Positions 1-7,841 of a stretch of DNA of 14,275 nt are shown piece by piece. The notes beneath the pieces are model-generated. The model had not been told where the DNA came from and made no database searches. It was given only the letters and a program-made list of their open reading frames with translations. The position numbers were made by a program, and so were the translations under genes. How positions within the stretch are numbered: position 1 is the stretch's first letter; each line of letters begins with the position of its first letter. This DNA is from CAYMKE01 sp964345135 (GTDB lineage Bacteria; Bacteroidota; Bacteroidia; Bacteroidales; JBBRXJ01): positions 1 to 14,275 of the forward strand of contig CAYFQI010000047.1 in the NCBI GenBank assembly GCA_964345135.1. Reading direction: 5' to 3'.

Positions 1-2
1 AG

Positions 3-557
3 GCAGATTCAAAATTGACTTATGACAAAGGAAATAAAATCATAAGTGCAGGATTAAATTTCCTTTATTTTCAACCAAACAAAGGGAGGGCATTTAACAA
101 TGTTGTCGAAAATTCAATTCCCTTGAATCTAAGCTTTGAATACGGTGCAAGCAAGTATTTGGGAATTGGTGTGTTTTTAGGGTATACAAATTGGATTTAT
201 GAAGATTTTGACGGTTATTTTTCATACAACTGGCATTTTATTTCATTCGGAATATTAGGAAGCCTCCATTATGCCCCTTTATTAAATGATCATTTAGATA
301 CTGAAATCAACACTGAAAAATGGGACCTTTATTTATCAATTTTATTAGGGGCTGAACATCATATTGTCAAAAATCCTGATTTTGGAGATATCCTGAAAGA
401 ACAAAAAGAATATTTTGAAGAAGAAGATTACACAACGCCCTTATTTGGGCCGGTATTAGGCTGCAGGTACTATTTCTCCGAACAATTCTCCGCCTACCTG
501 GAATTAGGCCGCGGGTTGTATGGTGCTTTTAGCATGGGAATTTCATTTAAATTCTAA
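3..557 (+). CDS. Outer-membrane beta-barrel protein, 3' portion (5' end outside window)
   Basis: The reading frame is open to the left edge (it reads ADSKLTYDKG from base 3), so this is the C-terminal 184 residues of a gene that starts upstream; the missing part is probably a signal peptide. An in-frame TTG at 15 exists but is unlikely to be the start because coding-like sequence continues through it. The protein alternates Gly/aromatic and polar residues, as transmembrane beta strands do (for example YLGIGVFLGY, SFGILGSLHY, YLELGRGLYG), and ends in Phe (MGISFKF), the usual last residue of outer-membrane proteins. Its length suits a small barrel of about eight strands. An acidic segment (FEEEDY, about residue 137 of the visible part) would be a loop. 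No specific function can be assigned. The inverted repeat 40 bp downstream probably ends its transcript. Confidence 0.75.
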   Translation, partial: ADSKLTYDKGNKIISAGLNFLYFQPNKGRAFNNVVENSIPLNLSFEYGASKYLGIGVFLGYTNWIYEDFDGYFSYNWHFISFGILGSLHYAPLLNDHLDTEINTEKWDLYLSILLGAEHHIVKNPDFGDILKEQKEYFEEEDYTTPLFGPVLGCRYYFSEQFSAYLELGRGLYGAFSMGISFKF

Positions 558-597
558 CATTGCATTTACAATAAAACAAGTTCACGTGCTTCAATAT

Positions 598-657
598 ATA
601 TGGGCACCTCTAAAAACCTCTTTCTATTACAAAACAGGTTTTTAGAGATGCCCATAT
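598..657 (+). terminator. Long inverted repeat, probable transcription terminator
   Basis: Arms of 22 bp at 598-619 and 636-657 are complementary except for one position (607 against 648) and enclose a 16-base loop. The core is GGGCACCTCTAAAAACCT against AGGTTTTTAGAGATGCCC. It lies 40 bp after the stop of the outer-membrane protein gene. A T-rich tract (667-677) starts about 10 bases after the right arm rather than directly behind it, so this is not a textbook intrinsic terminator. It sits just before the promoter element of the next gene, which suits a terminator, but a mobile-repeat origin is possible. Confidence 0.45.
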
Positions 658-690
658 GTAATTAAATTTCTTTTTTTGGCTATTTTTTAC

Positions 691-698
691 TATATTTG
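691..698 (+). promoter_or_regulatory. Bacteroidetes-type -7 promoter element for the SprB-repeat gene
   Basis: TATATTTG matches the Bacteroidetes sigma-ABfr -7 consensus TAnnTTTG exactly and lies 80 bp upstream of the ATG at 779. The -33 element (TTTG) is poor: a TTTG at 675-678 is only 12 bp away, and at the expected spacing of about 20 bp there is TTTC (667-670). Transcription would start near 703-706 and give a leader of about 75 bases. This is a consensus match only. Confidence 0.4.
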
Positions 699-778
699 TT
701 AATATGTAGTCTGTAATAAGATTAACTTCTCGGGATCACAGGTTAAAAATAATATATTAAAAATTAAAATATAAACAA

Positions 779-3700
779 ATGAAGCTTTTACACAACATAA
801 TTTCATGCGTTATTTTGTTTGCTGTTAACCTATTTTATTCATATACAGCACCTCTACAAGTAAATGATACGATAACTCATGTCAAATGCCACAATGGAAG
901 TACCGGGGCAATAAGTTTAAGTGTTAACGGTGGCGAGGCACCTTATGAATATTTATGGAGCAGTGGAGACACAACTGAAAGCATTCATGAACTGAGTGCA
1001 GGTGAATATTCATATACCGTTACAGATAATATTGACAACACGTATACAGATACGTTAGAAGTCACAGAACCTACAGAAATCAACATCAGTGAAAACGTTG
1101 TCCATAATAACTGCCATGGTGATTCTGCTGGTTCAATAAGTTTAACAATAACTGGGGGAACCCCTCCTTTGGAATATTTATGGGACAATGGTGATACGAC
1201 AAAAGACATAAATAATCTTATCGCCGGATCATATTATATAACAGTAACCGACAGCAATGGTTGTACCAAAACAACCGGATACGGGATCAATCAGCCAAGT
1301 ACTGCTATCTCCATCACTTCTTCCATAGACAGCACAACATGTTTTAATAGCAACGACGGAGCTATTGACTTGTCAGTCAGCGGAGGTGGCACGGGGTATA
1401 CATATTTATGGAGCAATGGTGCTTCTACGCAAGATTTGAGTGGTATTTCAAAAGGAAGTTATGAAGTTACCGTAACAGATGATAACAATTGTGAAAAAAT
1501 CAAAAATTTCGTAGTCCCCCACCCCGCCGAAATAACCATCAATGAAAACATCCAGGAAATACAATGCCATGGTGACAAGAATGGGTCAATTCATATTACA
1601 TCCATTGACGGGGGTGTTGCACCATATTCATATTCATGGTCAAATGGAAAAACAGATCAGGAAATTTTGGGACTGGATGACGGGACTTACAGGATTACAG
1701 TGACAGATGCCAAAAAATGTACCCAGGCAGAATTTTATGAACTTACTGATCCTCCTGCCCTGTCTTTATCAGGTAACGTTACAGATGCAACCGGAATAAA
1801 TGCAGGGGATGGTAGTATTAATTTAACAGTTACAGGCGGAAGTCCTGGTTACACGTATTCCTGGAATAACGGACAGACAACAGAAGATTTATCCAATCTG
1901 TCACCCGGTAAATACTATGTCACGGTCAAGGATATAAATAAATGTCCGAATGATACCAATTTCATCGTTAATTTTCCTTCTACTATTACTATTAACCATA
2001 CCGTTACATCTGTCAATTGTTATGGTGGCAGTGACGGGGAAATTTCACTTTCCTTAAGTGATGGTACTGCCCCATATTCATTCAATTGGAGCAACGGCGA
2101 CACGACACAAACCATCAACAATCTTTCATCAGGAGATTATAGTGTAACTGTAACGGATAACACCGGTGAAAAAGGATTAAGTATAATCAACGTTCCTGAA
2201 CCTGAAGAAATACGTGTATATTCCGGAAAAATCAATCCTGATTGTCATGGAGATGAGGATGGAAGGATCAATCTTGCAGTATTTGGTGGTGTCGGGCCCT
2301 ATCAATATTTATGGAACACCAATGACTCAACCAAAAACATAATCGGTCTCTCAGCTGGCACTTACCATGTAACAGTTACAGACAGTATCGGATGTGCCAA
2401 AACAAAAAGCATCACATTAAATCAACCCGATCCTATTGTAATTAACGACTCCATTATCAATGTATCCGTTGTAAATGGATCGAACGGAGCAATTTACCTG
2501 GATGTTGAAGGAGGTAAAGCGCCTTTTTATTACAATTGGAATACAGGAGATACAAGCCAGAATTTAGAATTTATCGATATAGGCATTTATTCTGTTACAG
2601 TTGTAGATGAAAATTTTTGTAAAGATTCCGGCACGTATGAAGTAGAAGGCGTAACTCCTCCCCTTTATACTGTAGCCCAAACCACTTCGATAACGTGCCC
2701 GGGAGATGATGATGGTAAAATTGATATCACAACCCATGGCGGTGAAACTCCATACAAATTTAAATGGAGTAATGGTGCAACAACAGAAGACCTGACAGGA
2801 TTAAGCGGAGGAATATATACAATCACTGTAACTGACAGCGATGATAAAACATCAATACGTAACTGCTATGTTTATGAACCCGACACGATCAAAATTTATG
2901 GCAATACACGGGATATTGTATGTCATGACAGCAATAATGGTAAAATAAGTTTTGACAGTATCAAAGGGGGAGTTAAACCTTATCAGTATCAATGGAGTAA
3001 TGATTCAACAGGCAGTTCCATTTCAGGATTATCGCCTGGTGCATACACGGCTACTATCATAGATCAAAACCTGTGCAATAAATCAAAACAATTTGATATA
3101 AAAGAACCACCGGTTATAAACATCACTTCGGAAGTGCTCGGAACCACATGCCTGACATGCTCAAACGGAGGTATAACAGTAACAGTAGAAGGAGGTGTCC
3201 CTCCATATGATTATTTATGGAATAACGGGGTAACCACTTCCGGGATAGGAAGTTTATCACGTGATAGTTACACCCTGATTATTTCAGATAATGCAGGTTG
3301 TGAAATCATAAAAAAATATGATATTAAATTGGTGTCACCGGGTGCATCTTCCCAAAATCCCGAACCCGGGGCTTCAGAAATCTCAAATGACACGGAGGTA
3401 TGGATTCAGTTTAACCAGGACGTATGGGAAGGCAATCTTGACAACGTGGTGATCATGAATCAATATAACATAAACCTGGCAGGAGTTTCATCAACATTGG
3501 ATTCATTAAACAATACATTAAACATACATCATACAGAAGATTTTCAAATCAACAGGGAATATACAGTGATTGTCCCTTCCAGTACTGTTATGAATACAGA
3601 CAGTGTTGGGAATCGTCAAATTAGCTGGAAATTTCAAACAATAAATACCGGCATTGAAGATATCAATACTCCGGACCCTGTGATTTATCCAATCCCGTCG

Positions 3701-3913
3701 AATGGAGTATTATTCATAAAGGGACTGGATGTGATACAGTCAAACAATATATTATTGACCGTGGATAACATTCTGGGAAATAGAATTTTAGAAAAACAAA
3801 TAGAACCATCAAAAACCATTAAAATAGATATGACCAATAAATCAAATGGACTGTATATTATAAGATTCAGCTGGGACGATAAAGTCATAACCAAACAAAT
3901 AATTATCTTATAA
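779..3913 (+). CDS. Secreted SprB-repeat protein with T9SS C-terminal sorting domain (adhesin-like)
   Basis: 1044 residues. The N-terminus (MKLLHNIISCVILFAVNLF) is a Sec signal peptide, cleaved around residue 24. Eleven SprB repeats follow at residues 28-852, each about 75 residues with the core GGxxPYxYxWSNGxTTxxLxxLxxGxYxVTVTD. Residues 853-955 form an Ig-like Big_5/SbsA-type domain (WIQFNQDVW, EYTVIVPSSTVMN). The last 85 residues are a T9SS type A sorting domain (YPIPSNG, then NGLYIIRFSWDDKVITKQII). SprB repeats are named after the Flavobacterium gliding adhesin, but this protein is far smaller than SprB, so a role in gliding cannot be assumed; attachment to surfaces or polymers is my inference. 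Expected route: Sec across the inner membrane, T9SS across the outer membrane, removal of the sorting domain, then anchoring or release. The ATG at 779 is chosen because the signal peptide begins there; no Shine-Dalgarno sequence is visible. The gene ends on TTATAA shared with the convergent kinase gene. Confidence 0.93.
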   Translation: MKLLHNIISCVILFAVNLFYSYTAPLQVNDTITHVKCHNGSTGAISLSVNGGEAPYEYLWSSGDTTESIHELSAGEYSYTVTDNIDNTYTDTLEVTEPTEINISENVVHNNCHGDSAGSISLTITGGTPPLEYLWDNGDTTKDINNLIAGSYYITVTDSNGCTKTTGYGINQPSTAISITSSIDSTTCFNSNDGAIDLSVSGGGTGYTYLWSNGASTQDLSGISKGSYEVTVTDDNNCEKIKNFVVPHPAEITINENIQEIQCHGDKNGSIHITSIDGGVAPYSYSWSNGKTDQEILGLDDGTYRITVTDAKKCTQAEFYELTDPPALSLSGNVTDATGINAGDGSINLTVTGGSPGYTYSWNNGQTTEDLSNLSPGKYYVTVKDINKCPNDTNFIVNFPSTITINHTVTSVNCYGGSDGEISLSLSDGTAPYSFNWSNGDTTQTINNLSSGDYSVTVTDNTGEKGLSIINVPEPEEIRVYSGKINPDCHGDEDGRINLAVFGGVGPYQYLWNTNDSTKNIIGLSAGTYHVTVTDSIGCAKTKSITLNQPDPIVINDSIINVSVVNGSNGAIYLDVEGGKAPFYYNWNTGDTSQNLEFIDIGIYSVTVVDENFCKDSGTYEVEGVTPPLYTVAQTTSITCPGDDDGKIDITTHGGETPYKFKWSNGATTEDLTGLSGGIYTITVTDSDDKTSIRNCYVYEPDTIKIYGNTRDIVCHDSNNGKISFDSIKGGVKPYQYQWSNDSTGSSISGLSPGAYTATIIDQNLCNKSKQFDIKEPPVINITSEVLGTTCLTCSNGGITVTVEGGVPPYDYLWNNGVTTSGIGSLSRDSYTLIISDNAGCEIIKKYDIKLVSPGASSQNPEPGASEISNDTEVWIQFNQDVWEGNLDNVVIMNQYNINLAGVSSTLDSLNNTLNIHHTEDFQINREYTVIVPSSTVMNTDSVGNRQISWKFQTINTGIEDINTPDPVIYPIPSNGVLFIKGLDVIQSNNILLTVDNILGNRILEKQIEPSKTIKIDMTNKSNGLYIIRFSWDDKVITKQIIIL
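860..3334 (+). repeat. Coding tandem array of eleven SprB repeats
   Basis: Repeat units by residue: 28-98, 99-173, 174-249, 250-325, 326-400, 401-475, 476-550, 551-625, 626-701, 702-777 and 778-852. Each unit starts with a strand (xxIxIxxxV), usually a cysteine (for example NCHGDSAG), then GG, Y/F-x-W, G-x-TT, an LxxGxY turn, TVTD, often a second cysteine, and usually ends in P. The units are uniform in length but well diverged in sequence, so this is an old array, not a recent expansion. Confidence 0.9.
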
Positions 3914-6900
3914 ATACATTTTTATTAATCTTAAAAGATTGTATGGTTCTACAGGTTTTGCAATGTAATTATCAAATCCTTCTTCTAAAATCATTTGCCG
4001 GTCAGTTTCCATTCCATATGCAGTTACTGCTATAACCGGAATTTTAGGATTCTTCTTTTTAATTAGTTTAGTTGCCTGATATCCATTCATTTTTGGCAAA
4101 CGAATATCCATTAAAATAAGATCAAATGATTGGTTTTTTTCAATTAATTTAACGGCATCTTCAGCATTCCCCTTTGTTACTATATCAGCTTTTGTCTTAA
4201 CTAACAATGCTTTCACATAATTAACACTGTTCTCATCATCTTCAACAATTAATATTTTTTTTGTTTTCCAATCAGGATATTCATTTCTCTCCAGTAGTTT
4301 TTCAGACGTACTCGTTGATTCAGAAGTCACCTTTTCATAAGGGAATTGGATATTAAATACTGTCCCCTGGTATGGTTTAGACTCAACCCTGATTACACCG
4401 TCCATGAGCTCCGTCAATTCTTTTGTAATAGCTAATCCCAGCCCTGTTCCACCAAAATTCCTTGTCAATCCCTGGTCTACCTGTTTAAAGCGATCAAAAA
4501 TGGTTTGTTGTTGTTCCTTTGTCATCCCAATGCCTGTATCTCTAATATAAAATTGCAGCCGTTCATTATTAATCAGACGGTATCCGAATTGGATAAATCC
4601 TTTTTTAGTAAATTTTAATGCATTATTTAATAAATTAGTCAATATCTGTTTCAAACGTTTGCCATCAATTAAAATCATACTTTCATCATCAGGCAGGTCT
4701 TTATATAATAAAACTTCAATCTCATCTTTATTGAAATTGAATTTTTCTTTATTCGTCAATTCCAACATCTCATCCATTAATTGGTTCAAGTTCACATTCG
4801 ACTTCCTCACGGTCAATTGTCCGGCTTCAATCTTAGAAATATCAATAATATCATTGATAATATTTAACAAGCTCTGGCTATTGCTCTTGATAATATTCAG
4901 GTAACTGTTTCTTTTTTCTTCGGGCACATCTTGTTCCTGTAATAATTGACTAAAGCCAATTATCCCGTTCATAGGTGTTCTAATCTCGTGTGACATGTTG
5001 GCTAAAAACGCCGATTTAAGCCTGTCTGATTCTTTGGCTTTTTCTTTTGCCCTGATCAGATCATATTCAACCTGTTTAATTTCTTCAATATTTCGTGCCT
5101 GTGTCAATATGCATTGTTCGTCCCTGATATTTATTATATTGGCAGATAATAATGCGGTAATGCTTTGTTTATTTTTGGTATTGAATTTGGCTTCAAAATT
5201 TGTAATAATCTTATTTCTCGTCAAGCTATTGATAAAAATCTCTCTCTGCTTAGGGTCTTTCCATAAATAAATATCCTTATTGATTTTTTTGTTCAAATCT
5301 TTTGGAGTAAAACCTGTTAAATTATAAAATCCATCATTTACTTCCAGAATAACACCATCTTTAATCCGGCTGATAATAAATGCATCAGGACTTGTCATAA
5401 ATGCTACCCTGAATTTTTCTTCACTTTCTTTAAGTGCTTTCTGGGTTTCCCATTTCTCAAAAACCAGTGAAAATTGTTTAATGATCGTTTCAATTAATTT
5501 TTTATTTGTAAGAGGGACTGACTCTTTAAATCCTAAAGCCAACAAACCATACAAATTATTTTGTGTTGTAAAACCAATTATAAATAATTCATTGATACCA
5601 ATATATTGCATTGACTGCCGAGATGATTTCACAACAGGGCCTTTTAAATATGAAGGAAAATCATCAATTTTCTGTAACTCATTGGATGAAAGAAAATCCC
5701 AAAGCAGCCTATTGTTTTCTTTATCAAAAGGGATGGTTATTTCTTTAATCTTCTCTTTTTCAAATATAGCAGATACGTTCTTTTTTTCTTGTTTTGTTAA
5801 TCCCTTTACATCCTCTATCTTTAAAAATTTCCCGTGTGCATTGTAAGAGCTAGCAACAACAAAAGATGGTTTTGTAAGCAATGGTTTTATAATGGTTGTA
5901 ATATATTGAAATATATCATTTTTTACCGGTGGATTAATCAGTTGTTTTGAAGTATTATAAAGTGTTTCAAGATGATAAATGTATGATTTTGCCTGTTCTT
6001 CAGCAATTCTTTTATTTATAGCAATAGAAGACTGGGTAATAAAAGCATTTATCGTTTCCTGTTTTTCCAATTCAGAATGCCCTCCCATGAAAACAAACAT
6101 TAGTCCATAAACATTTTCTCTAACCGGGAAACAATTGATATATGTTTTTCCATTATTAATATATTCCTTTAAATCATTCAATATTTCATTGGGAATGACC
6201 TCTTTGACCTTCCTGGGGTGTTTTAATTCACTTATTTTCCCATTGGTTGAATTTAATAAATGGTTGAATTTAAATTTGGTAAATATATTTTGGATTGTAT
6301 TCTGTTTTGAATAATATTTCAGTTCTCCATGGCCTGCATTATCGAGTTCATAGATTAAAAGCTCTTTTTTTTTATTCAATAATTTCAATAATTTTTCGCC
6401 AATATAGTGATATATGTTGTTATCAATCGGGAAATTTACAAAATCCATTGCAGTGGTTGCCAGGAAATTGCTACTTTTCAAATATCTCTTCTCTTTTTCT
6501 TCTGCAAGTTTTCTTTTGGTTATATCACGGGATATACCTTGTATCCCGATAATCTGATTTTTATTATCACGAAATACATTGATGGTTGTTTCAAAAAATA
6601 CAATTGTTCCGTTTTTATGAACACCCTCTAAATCAAGAATATACGGAACATCCAATGCGCCTTCATTTTCAATAGATGAATTATGTTCTTCCAGGAATGT
6701 TTTGATCTTTTTAAATGAATTGAACGTTAATATTTTTTTTAAAGATAAACCAGAAATTTCTTCTTGTTTATATCCACCAAACTTTTCAATGGACGGGCTT
6801 ACATAAGCTAATTTAAAATCAACCCCTATAGTCCAAATAACATCGGTCGCATTTTCCGTAAGTAGCTTGTATTTTTTCTCTTGCTCGGCCAGCTCTCTTG

Positions 6901-7546
6901 TTACGATGGCCTGTTTTTCAATACTTTTCAGCAAGTCTAAGCTGTAACTCCCCTGAACAATTAACATTTTAGCATGGGTTATTACTACTTGCCTGATTAA
7001 ATTCAAATATTGTTTTGAAAACACCGGTACAGATTGTATTACTTTTGATAATAATGATTTGTCAATATTATATTCATCATGTAATTGTTGAATATAATCG
7101 GGTCCGGGTGCATTGTTCTCCAATAAAAATTCGCCCATGTAAACAGATGCCAGGCAGCGGCCTGAAATCATCAAATCATATTTAATCAAATAGCATCCAC
7201 ACTTACACTTGTATACAGAGTCCTGTTCAGGTGATTTATTATCAAATGGCTCACTTAATACCGGGTATTTTATATGAAAGAAATTATTTATGTCTTTATT
7301 CCCTGAATGAACAATTATATTTCTTGCTGGATCTGTAATCCTTACAGGCATGTTTGTCAGTTCATAAAATTTGTCAATTAAACGTTGAATTAAATCAATA
7401 TCTACTAAATCGGAAAACTTTATTCGTGAACCGATATTTGAAGATTGTTCTTTTTTTGTCTTTTGAAGTTCATTTTTAAGCCGGAGATTTTCTTTTTCGA
7501 GTTCTTTGTATTTATTCTCAAAATATGCTTTGTCCATACTATTCAT
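3908..7546 (-). CDS. Soluble PocR/PAS/GAF hybrid sensor histidine kinase with C-terminal receiver
   Basis: 1212 residues with no transmembrane segment or signal peptide, so a cytoplasmic sensor. Order: coiled coil (about 5-32); PocR ligand-binding domain (about 43-200, FSDLVDIDLIQRLIDKFYE... and VYMGEFLLEN); PAS with PAC (about 222-345, ending GISRDITKRK); two GAF-like regions (about 355-520 and 525-695); second PAS (about 705-825); HisKA with the phospho-acceptor His853 in SHEIRTPMNG; HATPase_c (N box NLLNNALKF, G1 DTGIGM, G2 GGTGLGLAI); receiver domain (about 1092-1212) with acceptor Asp1147 in LILMDIRLP and the conserved Lys in IAKPVEP. It should autophosphorylate His853 and pass phosphate to Asp1147; no Hpt domain or DNA-binding output is fused, so a partner elsewhere is expected. 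PocR domains are proposed to bind small organic ligands; the ligand here is unknown. AGGAG 11 bases before the ATG supports the start. The gene overlaps the SprB-repeat gene by 6 bp at its 3' end. Confidence 0.93.
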   Translation of the reverse strand: MNSMDKAYFENKYKELEKENLRLKNELQKTKKEQSSNIGSRIKFSDLVDIDLIQRLIDKFYELTNMPVRITDPARNIIVHSGNKDINNFFHIKYPVLSEPFDNKSPEQDSVYKCKCGCYLIKYDLMISGRCLASVYMGEFLLENNAPGPDYIQQLHDEYNIDKSLLSKVIQSVPVFSKQYLNLIRQVVITHAKMLIVQGSYSLDLLKSIEKQAIVTRELAEQEKKYKLLTENATDVIWTIGVDFKLAYVSPSIEKFGGYKQEEISGLSLKKILTFNSFKKIKTFLEEHNSSIENEGALDVPYILDLEGVHKNGTIVFFETTINVFRDNKNQIIGIQGISRDITKRKLAEEKEKRYLKSSNFLATTAMDFVNFPIDNNIYHYIGEKLLKLLNKKKELLIYELDNAGHGELKYYSKQNTIQNIFTKFKFNHLLNSTNGKISELKHPRKVKEVIPNEILNDLKEYINNGKTYINCFPVRENVYGLMFVFMGGHSELEKQETINAFITQSSIAINKRIAEEQAKSYIYHLETLYNTSKQLINPPVKNDIFQYITTIIKPLLTKPSFVVASSYNAHGKFLKIEDVKGLTKQEKKNVSAIFEKEKIKEITIPFDKENNRLLWDFLSSNELQKIDDFPSYLKGPVVKSSRQSMQYIGINELFIIGFTTQNNLYGLLALGFKESVPLTNKKLIETIIKQFSLVFEKWETQKALKESEEKFRVAFMTSPDAFIISRIKDGVILEVNDGFYNLTGFTPKDLNKKINKDIYLWKDPKQREIFINSLTRNKIITNFEAKFNTKNKQSITALLSANIINIRDEQCILTQARNIEEIKQVEYDLIRAKEKAKESDRLKSAFLANMSHEIRTPMNGIIGFSQLLQEQDVPEEKRNSYLNIIKSNSQSLLNIINDIIDISKIEAGQLTVRKSNVNLNQLMDEMLELTNKEKFNFNKDEIEVLLYKDLPDDESMILIDGKRLKQILTNLLNNALKFTKKGFIQFGYRLINNERLQFYIRDTGIGMTKEQQQTIFDRFKQVDQGLTRNFGGTGLGLAITKELTELMDGVIRVESKPYQGTVFNIQFPYEKVTSESTSTSEKLLERNEYPDWKTKKILIVEDDENSVNYVKALLVKTKADIVTKGNAEDAVKLIEKNQSFDLILMDIRLPKMNGYQATKLIKKKNPKIPVIAVTAYGMETDRQMILEEGFDNYIAKPVEPYNLLRLIKMYL

Positions 7547-7557
7547 GATTTTTGATA

Positions 7558-7562
7558 CTCCT
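7558..7562 (-). promoter_or_regulatory. Shine-Dalgarno-like AGGAG before the hybrid kinase
   Basis: The - strand reads ACAGGAGTATCAAAAATC before the ATG at 7546, placing AGGAG 11 bases from the start. Clear Shine-Dalgarno sequences are absent before most other genes in this window, so this supports the chosen start over the later ATG at codon 4. Confidence 0.5.
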
Positions 7563-7651
7563 GTAAATAAACCAGTTAAAATAAATTACATCCAATTAAA
7601 TTAAACAAAAAAATCCATTACATAATTATTCCCGGTCGTTTTTGGTATACA

Positions 7652-7670
7652 TTACATGTTTTACGTGTAA
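7652..7670. promoter_or_regulatory. Imperfect palindrome, possible operator
   Basis: TTACATGT and ACGTGTAA, separated by TTT, pair over 8 positions with one mismatch. The site lies about 105 bp upstream of the hybrid kinase start, a position where a dimeric regulator could bind. No regulator is known to match it, and an AT-rich region can give such a palindrome by chance. Confidence 0.2.
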
Positions 7671-7841
7671 ACCCGGCTAATTGTTGTATTAATTTTTATT
7701 AATTGAGAAAAATACAAAATCTTGATTAAATTTTAGACAAAACCATGAATAAAATGAACCATTAGATTGTAAAAAAAAAGCGACGATCAATCATGGCTAA
7801 GATTCGTATACTTTAAATTAACAATGATTTGATTCCCGGCA

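Larger units (their letters stand above)
7547..7841 (-). other. Intergenic region between pyruvate kinase and the hybrid kinase
   Basis: 295 bp without a gene. Reading in the - direction, the pyruvate kinase stop is followed about 65 bases on by a run of nine T (7770-7778) with no convincing stem before it, so termination there is unproven. No TAnnTTTG element is visible upstream of the kinase. A 19-bp imperfect palindrome (7652-7670) and two CCCGG copies (7631-7635, 7672-7676) flanking it are the only visible structure. Confidence 0.5.

Noticed and set aside
15..17. TTG at 15 as the start of the outer-membrane protein gene
   Set aside because: The reading frame continues upstream to the window edge, and no signal peptide follows the TTG, so the gene is better treated as cut by the window.
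985..1209. - strand frame inside the SprB-repeat gene
   Set aside because: It is the antisense of the repeat array and recognisable as nothing else.
860..3334. Phage tail, CRISPR or satellite-type repeat
   Set aside because: The periodicity is at protein level (SprB repeats of about 75 residues) with diverged DNA, so it is a domain array in one secreted protein.
4659..6631. Several + strand open frames inside the hybrid kinase gene
   Set aside because: They lie opposite a continuous, clearly conserved 1212-codon gene, have no recognisable domains, and look like shadows of AT-rich coding sequence.
7765..7800. Intrinsic terminator after pyruvate kinase
   Set aside because: There is a run of nine T on the - strand, but the sequence before it does not form a convincing GC-rich stem.
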